A stretch of DNA of 64,000 nt from Amphimedon queenslandica (GCF_000090795.2 NW_003546455.1:13841-77840); one strand, 5' to 3'; positions 11,252 through 22,543 are shown, counted from the stretch's first letter. Made by a program: numbers and translations. Notes: generated by a model from the letters alone, not told the origin.

Positions 11252-11674
11252 AGGGCTAGGCAAATTAGCATAACAGGGCAAGTTATTATGCTGGCATATT
11301 GGGTCAAAAATTTCTGGCACTATATCCCTGACCAAACAATTTCAATTCATTATAGGAGGTGGTACAAGTCAGTACTAGTAGTACAACAACCCAACTGCTT
11401 AATACCACCTACTCAAGCATGATGAATCCAGTGACATAGGTTGTTCTATTTTGCAGTGATTCAAAGTCACTGGAAACATTTTGCATTATTGCAATATTAT
11501 AATTATAACAGATGCATGCACATGTAACTTGATTAGTTGATATTTGAGTAAAGCTTAAACTATGAGCATAATAATTGGTATAATTGGATTCATTTCAAAG
11601 CATAATAGGCTGGAATTTGGAGCAGTACCTAAAAGCATATCAGGCAAAAATTGAAGCATAATTTGCCTAGCCCT
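11252..11674. mobile_element. Non-autonomous DNA transposon with 10-bp target-site duplication
   Basis: Perfect 16-bp terminal inverted repeats (AGGGCTAGGCAAATTA at the left, its complement at the right) enclose 423 bp. They are flanked by perfect 10-bp direct repeats ATAAAGAACT (11242-11251 and 11675-11684). Ten-base duplications fit Mutator-like elements (9-11 bp) better than hAT (8 bp). No transposase frame. Confidence 0.8.
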
Positions 11675-12389
11675 ATAAAGAACTTCAGTTCACAAAACTG
11701 TCATGTATGCAACAGTCGCTTGTTAACACCTGTAGGGTAACAATTAATGTAAATGCTACCTATACATGAGATTACAAAAGTCAGTGACATGCTGGTACAA
11801 TCTGTATACACTATTGAGCCATTGTTAGAATAGTAAAGTTATGTTTTAATAGGGATATATGATGACATGCATTATGATCATACTGAGTAAAAGCATTAGA
11901 GGAAAATATCCCATATTATTTTGGCGATTTCTATTTATTGGAGGATCTCTATGCCCCAAATTTAAAACTCAACAAGATTGCATTGTGATGCTTTTCTCAA
12001 TGCATTAACTACTCTTGTTAGTACAATAGTGAACAATAAAAATAAAACTACACATAAAGTTGAACTGAGTTTGTCCCTTTCACTTCCATTTTCTTTATTT
12101 CTTGGCACATTCTTCTTAGTCACATTATTCGAAGAATCACTATAATAACAATTGAGAATAAATTTGTTACACTAAATATTTCATGTATTTTAATTGCAAT
12201 GCAATCAGTAATTATGGTAAGAGCAAAAGTTTGTTTATAGATTCATAGTAATGTTGAATAGGTACAAACATGTGTATTTTGAGCACTATGTAAATGCTTT
12301 GATAGCTTAGGCCCATCCCCTAAATGCTTACATTCGTCTAGGCTTCTGCTACACTTAATGGACTGTAGTGGTGCTGACTGCTTTCATTT
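11675..12389. other. Non-coding AT-rich DNA
   Basis: No gene or clear repeat seen before the duplicated block starts near 12390. Confidence 0.5.
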
Positions 12390-12840
12390 ATGAAAGTACT
12401 GTTAATTATATACACACATGTAGCATAGGTTTAGGAATGAAATTTGCATTGGGGGAGGTCAATCCCACAAGTCATGCATGCATTAAAATGAATCTTGGCG
12501 TTTTAAAATGCCAAATAGACTTTAGGAACCAAATAGTTAAGAATTTTATTGGGGAGAACCTACAAGGCCTCCCTGGCCCCTATAAACTGATTCTGATCAA
12601 AAGTTTTTGAGTTATGACCTGACCTCTATCAGAAGTAACGAATTTATGGAAGAAAATCAAAGGACTCTCTTTTACAAAATATTGACCCCCAATTTTTTAC
12701 ATTTCCTTATGCTGTATAAAAATTTAAGCCAATTCCAACTAATATTTTGAGTTATGAGCATTAAAATAATAAATTTTGGAAAGGCAACAACTATAGTCTT
12801 TGTTTTTTTCTTAAAAAATGGGTTTGAAATCATACTTATA

Positions 12841-13188
12841 TTTTGATACATTATTGCTGTCCTAGCTTAAGCTATATAGAAATTCATCCCACTAGTAATG
12901 CAATTTTATGAGGGACCATGGCCCCCATTCTTAATGTCATATGCCTATATGCTGTAGCATTATAAAAACTTTAGAGTCACATGTAATTAATCCTTACTAC
13001 ATTTTAGACTGGCATTTTGATACATTATTGCTGTCCTAGCTTAAGCTATATAGAAATTCATCCCACTAGTAATGCAATTTTATGAGGGACCATGGCCCTC
13101 ATTCTTAATGTCATATGCCTATATGCTGTAGCATTATAAAAACTTTAGAGTCACATGTAATTAATCCTTACTACATTTTAGACTGGCA
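12841..13188 (+). repeat. 174-bp tandem duplication, two copies
   Basis: 12841-13014 and 13015-13188 are direct repeats starting 'ttttgatacattattgctg'. The only difference I see is one base (gcccccattc versus gccctcattc). The left copy of the segmental duplication has a single version, so this event is younger. Confidence 0.9.
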
Positions 13189-13839
13189 TTCTAAATTAAA
13201 ATCATTTTGTCTTATGATACTGGCTATAAAATAGAATCAGTGATTTTGATAAACCAAATTGAGGCTCAATCGGCCCAATCCAATTTGCTATTGGCCTAAA
13301 ATGTCATTGGGCCCATTTGCTCAAAAATGCTTAGTCTGCTACTTTTTAAACAATAATTTACAAGCAACAGGCATTTTGCCACATAATTTGAGCTAATTTG
13401 AGCCGTTATTGGTTCACAGTCAAATTGCACACCAATATGGCACATCGAGTTGCAACTTTTTAAGGTGATAATTTTAGTAATCGGAGTTAATGCATTAGTA
13501 CTTACCATTTTTGCTTTTGAATCTCTAGTCTGGATTCACTTCAGCATGTTAAAAGACTCCTGTAAAATAACAAGAGTCGATAATACGGTATAAATTAGGC
13601 CTTGACCACATGAATTTTCCAGATTTATAAAAAATACTGTACACTGTATACTACAGGGCTTTTAAAAGGATTTTGGCATGCTATATAGCAGGCTATTTTT
13701 TGGTCTAATACTTTGTGGTTTGCTCCTAATTGGGCAATTCATGGCTTTAATTTTTGTGGTTGACAGTGCACATAGCCTGTAATTGCATTTGTATCATGGA
13801 ATGCCCAAACTACACTATATTTTTTTATACATTCAACAA

Positions 13840-13955
13840 TGTTGCTTTCAACATCTGCCCAACCTTTGATGGGGTCAACATGCTACCTTGAATAGAAAAC
13901 CTTTTTATTCCTTTTGACAAGGTTGAAAGAAAGATCAAAGGCTGGCAACAACACT
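13840..13955 (+). mobile_element. Partial copy of the 14059 inverted-repeat element
   Basis: Shares 'caacaatg.tgctttcaac' and the block around 'ttgaaagaaagatcaaagg' with 14059-14245 but lacks the outer terminal inverted repeats. Confidence 0.5.
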
Positions 13956-14058
13956 GTTGCAACAATAGCAGAGTTAGGGCCCAGGTCTATCTCTACAACA
14001 GTTGTATGCTAACCACAGAATTCATACAACAGCCACAACTATATAGAAACCAGGCCTT

Positions 14059-14245
14059 AAGCCCAACATACACTACATTCAACAATGCTTGCTTTCAACA
14101 TTTGCCTAGCCTTTAATCATACTTTGATGTGGTCAAGCAACATGTTGCCTTGAATAGAAAACCTTTCTATTCCTTTCAACAAGGTTGAAAGAAAGATCAA
14201 AGGCTGGCAACATAATATTATTGCCTTTAGTGTATGTTGGGCTTT
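14059..14245. mobile_element. MITE with perfect ~17-bp terminal inverted repeats
   Basis: The ends AAGCCCAACATACACTA and TAGTGTATGTTGGGCTT are exact inverted repeats about 187 bp apart. The centre holds a hairpin (CTTTCAAC-AAG-GTTGAAAG). A related copy is at 40840-40995 and a partial one at 13840-13955. Confidence 0.7.
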
Positions 14246-14458
14246 AGCAACATGGCTTACAAGATCAAAGTAACCACAAATGTTACTATAGCAACACCTC
14301 CCTTAACTGATGGCAATTCAATCATTTCATTGGTTTATATTTCGTAATAAGCCCCCAAACTACAAAAACTATCAAACTTAAGTGCCATGAAAATAACTAG
14401 TGCTCATGCAGGTTTTTGTCAGTGGATTTTAAAGTTGCTCCAAAGTTTGAAAAATACC

Positions 14459-14661
14459 AGTGACTTTTAATTGCGGGTACTAAATTTTGCGATTTTAGCA
14501 CAAGGTAGATTTTGCTGGTATTAAAAATTGCGATTAAGTAATTATTACTAATAGTTATATGGCATCATGATGTCATTATTAATAATTGCGCGTATTAATA
14601 ATTGCGATTTTTAACCCAAACGCAAAATTCGCAATTAATAGTACCCGCATTTAAAAGTAAC
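14459..14661. mobile_element. MITE-like foldback element
   Basis: Left end 'agtgacttttaattgcgggt' pairs with the right end 'tacccgcatttaaaagtaac'. Several internal 'aattgcg' motifs occur in both orientations. It interrupts a ~180-bp-family sequence (left flank 'gctccaaagtttgaaaa'). Confidence 0.6.
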
Positions 14662-15227
14662 CTTAAGGTAGACTATGACTACAAAAATTAACTAGTACAA
14701 ATACAAACTTTTAACCAAATCATTAAAGTTAGAAAATTTTAAATACTCCAATATTTGAACATATATGGTATGGTCTCTGACACAATTTCATCAAATATAA
14801 CTAAAAGAGAATTCTTCATTTTTTATAATTTTTGTCTAATACATGTACATATGTACATATGCATGTCTCTTATGTTGTGTATCTGATTCAGATCAAAATT
14901 AGATTTTTACAAATTTTTAAAGTTACTCAAAAAGCTAAGCATGTGTACATTTAAGAATCATTGCAACTAGCACACACATTCATAATACACAATAGTCCCT
15001 ACTAGTATGAGATATACTAAATTCTTATCCTACCTTCTGTTATTTCATTCAATGCTGCTAGCTGTATTCAGGCCATTGTCATTGAGTTAGTTTCTTGACA
15101 GACTTTATCTTTACCAATGATTCAAGTGACTATGAAATTAATGTTATATAACTGTTAATATTATAATTAGGCCAAGTATACTGTATCACTCCAAATTTTC
15201 ATCAGCAACAAAAACTTGGAGCTATAG

Positions 15228-16163
15228 AGTCACTCGGGGCTATTCTGACCGGTTTTGCACTATGATCTAAGTAATTATCTAAAAAGTCATAACTCATTTC
15301 TTGTTGATACCCACTTATTGTAACTATCATTGTATTCTACTATGTTTATTCTATCTATTCATAATACAGTTAAAGTTTGAATAAAAATAATTATTATAGA
15401 TAAAGTGACCAGTATTTTGGGGCTTCAACCAGAAGGAAGACTTATTATTTGCCTGCTTCTTTCACCTTTGCAATGTACTTAGGCAGAGGCAGGATTATAA
15501 GAGTAGTTGGGTAAGAAAGTGACATGCGAAGCGTGCTGTAATTTTGGCCACACCCCATTTTGAGAGCGTATTTTGGGCATATACTCAATGCACGCATAAA
15601 TATATACCCAAAAGACACCTATCTAATTGGTACAACCTTATTCAACCTGTGAAGTACCAGTCCTGGTTCTCTTGGAATTCTGGTTGACAAAGGAAAGCAG
15701 CAAAAGACAGTCTTGATAGCCATGGTAATTTTTCATCACTAAAATTGATGTCATTATAATTGGTTTCTCATTTCTGATCTAAATTTTTGGTCAGGCATGG
15801 CCCCCGTCCTGGCCCGACCCTACTGCCACCTATGGCTATGTAGGGATCAAGCTGTTGTTTGGCACTGTCAGAGATCTTTCTGCTGTCTTGCTCTCAGTTT
15901 TGTATCTGCCACAGTTAGAAACTTATAATAGAAAAGTAGGACTACCTACGTGTAGGCTGGGCTATTCTGACCCTTGGCACCATAGATAATAGAGTAAATG
16001 AAATCATTTATTCTATTATTTACTATTCATTTACTTTCATTCATTTATTTTCCTTTACTCTATTATCTATGTTGGCTGACTTGGCTCCATGCTACATGGA
16101 AATTTGTCATTCCTTTATACAGAGGGACAGAATAGCCCCAGGACAAAATAGCCCCGACTTACT
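15228..16163. mobile_element. 936-bp inverted-repeat-ended element present only in the right duplicate
   Basis: The left end 'agtcactcggggctattctg' and, read inward from the right, 'agtaagtcggggctattttg' form terminal inverted repeats. Further 'GGGCTATTCTGACC'-type subrepeats lie near both ends (15950s and 16120s). There is no transposase frame. It contains a perfect 18-bp-arm palindrome at 15981-16071. Confidence 0.6.
15981..16071. repeat. Perfect 18-bp-arm inverted repeat
   Basis: CATAGATAATAGAGTAAA at 15981-15998 is exactly complementary to 16054-16071. The 55-bp loop is made of degenerate 'attcatttact' repeats. A stable cruciform is possible. Confidence 0.75.
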
Positions 16164-16517
16164 CTACAGCAACAATTGTTATTATTAATGTACATACATG
16201 TAGTTCATAGCCCAGGGATACACAAATAATGTAGCAATTTTGGCCCCGTGGGTACGGCTACACGCAGCAATCTGTTGAGTGGCACTGACCCACACTGAGC
16301 CCCTAGCCATAGTACAGTATGCATGCCCGAGCACAGCCCTAGCTACATCATGTATCAAAATACTTACTTTCTCAAATACAAGGAATAATGGAGCAAGTGT
16401 CATGAGCTAATCAGTTGTCCTCATTATCACTAAGATGGGTCATCGATAGATCAAAATAGCAATCCACTAGTTGGAGGGGAGACTATTGGACAAGAGCTAC
16501 ATATGGCTCACACAAGA

Positions 16518-16530
16518 TCACGCCCACATA
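16518..16530 (+). promoter_or_regulatory. TCACGCCCACATA promoter motif
   Basis: Same motif and spacing (about 40 bp before the ATG) as before copy A at 3694-3706. It is one of the few upstream segments kept intact in both duplicates. Confidence 0.4.
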
Positions 16531-16567
16531 AAATCCAGATATCCGCTCTCATTCCTGAATTAGCACG

Positions 16568-17884
16568 ATGTCGACGAGCTGGTACAACAACTGGAGATAC
16601 AAGTATCTTTTTCTTTTCTTTCTTTCTTCTCTACGTCTTTTGTCCAACTATTGTCTTTTAATGCCCAATGGCATAGAAGACACTATTATTAAAGTGATGG
16701 GAGTCACTACTGCAGAGTATGATCTACTTTTCTCCGTTACTGCATGGCCTAACATAGTCCTTTGCTTAGTAGGTGGAGTACTAATAGACAGGTTAGTGGG
16801 ATTGAGGCTAGGATTACTCATTGTGGTTAGTTGTGTACTACTGGGCCAGATTGTATGGAGTCTAGGAGGACTCATTGATAACTACTTTATTATGCTGGCT
16901 GGACGATTCTTACTTGGAGCTGGGTATGAGTTAGTGGTAGTTATTGATAATGGATTTAAAGCGATTTGGTTTAAAGAGGACCTACCACTTGCCATTTCAA
17001 TTGATATTGGATTCAGTAGAATAGGAGGAACATTAGCTATACTTCTTCCTCAGTTAATATATGACAATCTCACAATATTTCATAGTCCTACTTTTAGACT
17101 AGGAGTCACACTACTCACTGCTGCTGGATTAATGATAATTGGGCTAACATGCTCTTTAATAGTGTTTTTTATGGACTACAAACGAGAGAAACGGATTGAA
17201 AAATTACTTAAATCAATTACAGTTCATAAATTCAGTATTCTAGATAATGTGAAGCAGTTTTCAGTACTATTCTGGTTGAGTACAGCTATTAATTTAGCCT
17301 ATTTTCCAGTCTTGCATTCGATTGTTGGAAATGGCCAGGATTTTTTTATACAGAAATATGGCCTTTCAATTGAAATGGCAAACTTGGCCAATAGCTTGTT
17401 GTTTGGTGGAGCAATCATATTTATACCAATTGCTGGGCTTCTTACAACTAAGATTGGCTTTCGCTTGTATTGGTTACTGTCATCACTTATAATAACAAGT
17501 CTTCCAGCTTTATTATTATTTATGTTCAGCAATGGAGACAGTTACATACCATTCATAGCAGGAATATTGTATTCTCTCTCATATACTATTATTGGACCAT
17601 CACTCACAGCTCTGCCAGCTTTTATAATAAATAAGGAATTCATCACTACAGCTTATGGTATTCAGAAGAGTCTTTTTAATGCTTCCTTTTCTTTAATGGC
17701 ATATGTCACTGGTCTAACTATTGATACTCTTGGTTACTTTGTTTTGCAGGGATTATTCACACATTGTATTATCTTTTGCATTGATTTGACATTAATTATG
17801 ATCTTTATTGATGTTGCTTCTAAAAAGCCAAAGCTCAACATTTCTGGACTGTGGCTCCGTAAAAATACAGGATCTACAAGTTAA
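16568..17884 (+). CDS. MFSD1-like major facilitator transporter, copy B
   Basis: 438 residues, single exon, paralogous to the 3734-5047 gene with about 40 substitutions and one extra residue near the N terminus (by eye). Most changes are conservative swaps within membrane helices (I/V/L). No frameshift or stop has occurred, and the MFS landmarks (WPN..LC..GG, AGRF..GAG, WFKEDL, TTAYGIQKS) are intact. Both copies therefore look selected and functional. Notable differences are Asn119 to Tyr in GAG.EL, Gly75 to Arg after LID, and changes in the cytosolic loop between helices 6 and 7 (~210-230). The predicted role is export of dipeptides or similar solutes from lysosomes, as for MFSD1. No AATAAA follows as closely as in copy A, because the 3' flank has diverged. 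Confidence 0.85.
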   Translation: MSTSWYNNWRYKYLFLFFLSSLRLLSNYCLLMPNGIEDTIIKVMGVTTAEYDLLFSVTAWPNIVLCLVGGVLIDRLVGLRLGLLIVVSCVLLGQIVWSLGGLIDNYFIMLAGRFLLGAGYELVVVIDNGFKAIWFKEDLPLAISIDIGFSRIGGTLAILLPQLIYDNLTIFHSPTFRLGVTLLTAAGLMIIGLTCSLIVFFMDYKREKRIEKLLKSITVHKFSILDNVKQFSVLFWLSTAINLAYFPVLHSIVGNGQDFFIQKYGLSIEMANLANSLLFGGAIIFIPIAGLLTTKIGFRLYWLLSSLIITSLPALLLFMFSNGDSYIPFIAGILYSLSYTIIGPSLTALPAFIINKEFITTAYGIQKSLFNASFSLMAYVTGLTIDTLGYFVLQGLFTHCIIFCIDLTLIMIFIDVASKKPKLNISGLWLRKNTGSTS

Positions 17885-18480
17885 TTAAAAAATAGATTGA
17901 ATTTGTTACTAATATTTTTTTTAGTATTCTATTACTATCTTTTGATTTAATTATATTTTTTCATGATTTTAAAAATTAACTGGTCCTAATAGTGCTACAT
18001 AATTTCGTGTTTTTTGTGGCAAGGTAAAGAACAATAAACTTATAAAGTTGTGTGTGAATAATGAGAGCATAAGAGCATGAACTGACAAGTAAAATTGGAA
18101 CAGGAACTTGGACAAAGAAAGTGACTGAGTGATGAAAAGCATTGTGGTGACTTCTTTTAATAAAACTCTCAAGTATGTGATTTATCTCTTTTACTTTTTG
18201 TTTAAAAATCTGTTTCAAGTAACAATATCTCTAAAAGTACCATTATATACATGGAGATCCATTATCCTTGAAAAAAAAAAAAAATTAGATAGGCCACAAA
18301 GCATGAAGTACCACTGATGATAGTCTACACTGTTGATTTTGGAGGGGAAATTTTTATAAATTTTGAAGTCTTGACAGCCATTCACCAAAATAAAACCAAA
18401 CAATTATATGCATACTCAATGGTATACATGGACACAAATCAACAAAATTAAAACTTAGCAACAATTAAAAATTTAACAAT

Positions 18481-18999
18481 TAGTTAAAATTTTACTCCTC
18501 CAAAACTACAGCTATACAGCATGTTGTAACTAAAACATAAACACTAATTTTTCAAAGAATAAGCTATCCCAAGGAAATTTCAAGTATTTGAGCTGTTTTG
18601 GTAGCATGCTGTCTATAATAATGTACAAACAAACCAGCTCTATTAGATCTAAATGCATTATTAATTTGTAACTAGTAACTACTCACGATCAGTGTTGTGA
18701 TACATTGTTCAGTAATTATAGACACTGGCTTGTGATCAGTGATGTGGTATATTGTTCTGTAATTATTTGATTGCAATAAACACTGGCTTGTGATCAGTGA
18801 TGTGGTAATTTGTTCTGTAATTAATCATTGCAATAGACACAGATGTGGTACACTACTCATGACATAACTATTCTAAGAATTCTGTAGTAAATCTGTCCAG
18901 ATCCTGAATACAGCTGCAGATTTGGGGATTCTGTTGACAAGCACTCCCTCACATAAAATTTGTTGTATATTATTAGTATCTATAATGTATATATACTTA
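18481..18999 (+). repeat. Non-coding DNA with a short minisatellite
   Basis: Between about 18685 and 18855 the phrase 'cttgtgatcagtgatgtggt' with 'ttgttctgtaatta' recurs three times at 46-59-bp spacing. The remainder shows nothing recognisable. Confidence 0.5.
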
Positions 19000-19151
19000 T
19001 AGCTGGTTTATTTCATGTAGAACTAATTTTAAAATTAATTCCACTAAAACACCAAACAAAGATGATGAAAAATTTTGTAAACCACAAAAATTAATTCCAT
19101 TGAAAATTTAAACAATGAAAACTGATTCAAGGCTATACAATAAACCAACTA
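19000..19151. mobile_element. Probable short MITE, relative of the 22544 element
   Basis: Left end 'tagctggtttatt' matches the left end of the 22544-22736 element, and the right end 'aataaaccaacta' is its approximate inverse. About 152 bp, no ORF. Confidence 0.35.
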
Positions 19152-20054
19152 TTGGTATAAAATTTCTTATACTGATGCACATGTCATACTTCTCTATGCT
19201 CTCTTAGCCTCATCACCTTACCCTCTCAGTTTTTCTACTGATTTTTACTTCTAGTGTTAAACTTTGGAATGCTCTTACCTTCTTTTGGGTAAATCATTAA
19301 TTGCTAATAACTTATACATACTGCAAATGACGTACTGTTTACCTCATTTACTACACAAGTTTTATTACTCTTGTATAAGTTATTACATAACTATAATACA
19401 GGAAGTTAAGCTAAAACATTGTCAGTCACAATTCTATAAGAAAGAGTGTTGTCACTAGAGAATAATAACTGCATTGAATGATGCTACACTTACATAATAG
19501 AACTAGTATATTTCAAAAGTTTCACAAAATATAACTTGCTACAGGCAACTGGTAGAATGCAGATTAGTGATGTGGCTCCTAGACATTGATGACATGTTCT
19601 TAACATAACTTTACAATAAAAATCATTACCAAAATGAGGTTTAAATGACAGCTTAGCTACATCGTAAAAATACATGTATTTTACCACTAATGTCAAAACA
19701 GCTAAAAGCAGCATAGAATAAAGCCACATAAGAAAGCGTACAGAATAAATGTATAATAGCAATAATAATACAGTCATAGACAAAGTACATCACTGAATTG
19801 AACAGTTATTGTCATTGTTTCTTTCGTTTCTATTCCTGCAAGAATAAAAAATTACAAATGAAAAATCTTTCCAGAAGAATAATTGCAAGACACATTTGAA
19901 AGCAAAATTATAGGTTATTATTATGCCTGCTTTCACAAAGCACCATGTTATATAAAATCAAATAAAATTCATGTTAACCATAAGCATGCGCATGTTAATA
20001 TGTCAAGCTATTAGCTGAATACACAATATAATGGTAATTTTGTAGGTGATAAAA
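19152..20054. other. Intergenic DNA with one candidate minus-strand exon
   Basis: The only coding-like signal is the candidate 3' exon at 19790-19835 described separately. The hydrophobic open frame 19490-19783 (minus) lacks an ATG near its start and has a stop just upstream, so it is not called. Confidence 0.45.
19790..19835 (-). other. Candidate alternative 3' exon of the giant ankyrin gene
   Basis: On the minus strand a strong acceptor (pyrimidine-rich, ending 'ttcttgcag') precedes 46 coding bases that end in TGA. If joined in phase to a donor at 22995 (AACAG before GTTTGC), the ankyrin protein would end ...NRNRNERNNDNNCSIQ instead of ...NRFASN. CSIQ fits a CaaX prenylation box. The donor is weak and the intron would be ~3.2 kb of repeats, so this is a hypothesis. 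Confidence 0.2.
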
Positions 20055-20214
20055 TCAGGGTTTCCCACAGGATTTTGGCATAGTGCTCAGTTCAATTTTT
20101 TAACAACTTCAAAAAATCCTGCACTTGTACTTTGTCAAATTTTATTGAGCATGGTAGGATAGAATTCCTATCACGTTTTCTCATACTTTTATGTTGTGTA
20201 GAAGGTTTGAACTA

Positions 20215-20753
20215 CCGTAGGTCAGAATATATTCATGGCTGCAATTATTCGTGGTAATAAAAAATTCATTAAAAACAATAAAAACAGATATGCTATTTTA
20301 TTGAAAACGGTGCGATAATAAAGGAAAGCACCTTGCTGCAGTGTTCTTGAGCTGTTGTTTTCCTGTGTTATTAAACCTTGGTCTCTTTGGAAATGCTTTT
20401 ACCAGTTTTTTTCAGAACTACTGTCTTGCCGTATCTTGGGAGTCTCCACCCATTCTAGTTAGTGTTAATTGACTTAGGTGAGGTTTATTATCACCAGCAT
20501 GCGGACCAGCAACAATTTGCAGCAAAGAGGCTGAAAGAGTTCTGAGGTAGAGGTCCATACAAGAAGATAACAGATAGAGAAAGACTTGCTATTCGTGAAT
20601 GGCTCCACTAAAGCTGCTAAAGAATACATGAATAGCTGAACACTAATCACGTGGTCTTATTTTCATAGCAACACTCTAATGGTTTCCATGGTTTTTAACT
20701 GAAATTTTTATTACTGCGAATAATTGCAGCTGCGAATAAATTCCGACCTGCGG
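20215..20753. mobile_element. 539-bp non-autonomous element with ~48-bp inverted termini and TA target duplication
   Basis: The two ends match as inverted repeats over about 48 bases (starting CCGTAGGTCAGAAT / CCGCAGGTCGGAAT), flanked by TA on both sides. Removing the element and one TA rejoins the host repeat as 'gtttgaac-TA-attccaatg', the normal unit sequence. The TA target suggests Tc1/mariner-type mobilisation. No transposase frame. Confidence 0.85.
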
Positions 20754-21579
20754 TAATTCCAATGAAAAAGTTTACTCAAAAATCGGGTATAGTAAATGGC
20801 TTTGGCCAAATTTCGCCAAAATTAAAAAAAAGAATTTACCATTTAAATTTTTTGATTATATACATGTTTCTATGCTGTGTAGCAAGTTTGAACTGCTTAT
20901 AATCAAAATTAATTTTTTTAAAATTTTAAAGTAGCTGAAAATCAGACCAAAGTCCATGTACTATAGTTCAGGGCCTTTGGCAAAATCCCACAAGAAATGA
21001 CTAGGGAGGAGTCTCCATTTTTACAATTTTTTATAATACATAATGTTCTTTTGTTGTGTAGAAACTTTGACCCGATTCTGATCAAAATTAAATTTTAAAA
21101 ATATTTTTTAAAGTTGCTCTAAAATTGAATAAAAATCCCTGTACTGTTGTATAGTACAGGCTCTTTGGCCAAATTTCACAAAAAATGAATAGGAGACAAT
21201 TCTTCATTTTTATATTTTTCTATGATACATATACCTGTCCCTATGTTGTGTAAAATGTTTGAGCTGATTCAAACCAAAATTTGGTACTTTACAAATATTA
21301 AAAAATTTTTTTTAAAGTGGCTCCAAAATCAAATACCATATGCAGTACTATAGTACAGGGTCATTGACCAAATTTTGTAAAAAAAATGACCAGAAAAGAA
21401 TTTCTAATTTTTGTAATTTTTATGATACATAAACACATTTTCGTTATGTAAAAAGTTTGAGCTGATTTCTACCAAAACTTGGTTGTTTACAAATTTTTTG
21501 AAGTTGCTTCAAAATTGGATAGAAGTCCCAGTACTACAGTACAGGGTTTGTACCAAATTTTACAAAAAAAGACTAGGAG

Positions 21580-21978
21580 TTTATAATTTTTTGTGATGCG
21601 TATACACATTCTTATGTTGTGCAGAAAGTTTGAGCTGATTCCAACTAAAATCAAATTTTTTAAAAAATTTTATAAAGTCGCTCTGTCGTTCGGAATAATC
21701 GGTCGTTTGGAATAATCGGTTGTTTGGAATCCTACTTGTCCTTGTTTCCATTACTTTTTTGACGAATTGACACACTGAATCCTACTCAATCTTTTTTTTT
21801 TAATTTTTGTAATAGCTTTAGTACAGGGTCTTTGGCCAAATTTCACAAAAATGACTGGGAGACAATTCTCCATTTTTATAATTTTTTGTGATGCGTATAC
21901 ACATTCTTATGTTGTGCAGAAAGTTTGAGCTGATTCCAACTAAAATCAAATTTTTTAAAAAATTTTATAAAGTCGCTC
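21580..21978 (+). repeat. Perfect 104-bp direct repeat with 18-bp triplet between
   Basis: 21580-21683 is identical to 21875-21978. The intervening DNA contains three successive variants of GTCGTTCGGAATAATCGG (21685-21735). This is a recent local duplication in the array. Confidence 0.85.
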
Positions 21979-22543
21979 CAAGATCAGATATCAGTACTAT
22001 AGTACAGGGTCTTTGGCCAAATTTCTCAAAAAATGACTAGTAGACAATTCTCCATTTTTATAATTTTTCATGATACACATACATGATTTTATGTTGTGTA
22101 GAAAGTTTGAGCTGATTCTCACCAAAATTAGGTTTTTTTACAAATTTTTTGAAGTTGCTCAAAAATTAGATAAAAGTCCCTGTTATAGTACAGTATTTTT
22201 GCCAAATTCTACAAAAATGATTAGGTGAGGATTCTCAATTTCAATAATTTTTATGATGCATGTACATGTACTTATGTTGTGTAGGTTTGTGATGTGTCAA
22301 AGGATATTTTTACAAATTCTTGAAGTTATTCATAAGTGTCCTTGGTCAAAATTTTGCCAAAAATGACTACAAGAAAAAATTTCATTTTTGTGTTGTTTTC
22401 CAGATACATATACACATCTGGTGTTGGGTAGAAAGTTGAAGCTGATTCTGATCAAATTTTCATTTTTGTACAAATTTTAAAAGTTGCTCCAAAATTGGAT
22501 AAAAGTCCCTGTACTATAGTACACGGTCTAGGGCCATACCATA

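Larger units (their letters stand above)
12390..18480 (+). repeat. Right copy of the MFSD1-unit segmental duplication
   Basis: Collinear with 784-5660 in blocks. It is about 1.2 kb longer because of a local 174-bp tandem duplication, the 14059 and 14459 elements and the 936-bp element at 15228-16163, none of which has a full-size counterpart in the left copy. Confidence 0.85.

Noticed and set aside
15981-16071. Hairpin as a structured RNA gene
   Set aside because: It lies in a transposon-like element and the loop is degenerate simple repeat; no RNA family features.
19490-19783. 97-codon hydrophobic minus-strand frame
   Set aside because: Opens at TTG just after an in-frame stop, with no recognisable domain.
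20880-22440. Regular repeats as a CRISPR array
   Set aside because: Repeats are long, diverged and without unique spacers, in a eukaryotic genome.
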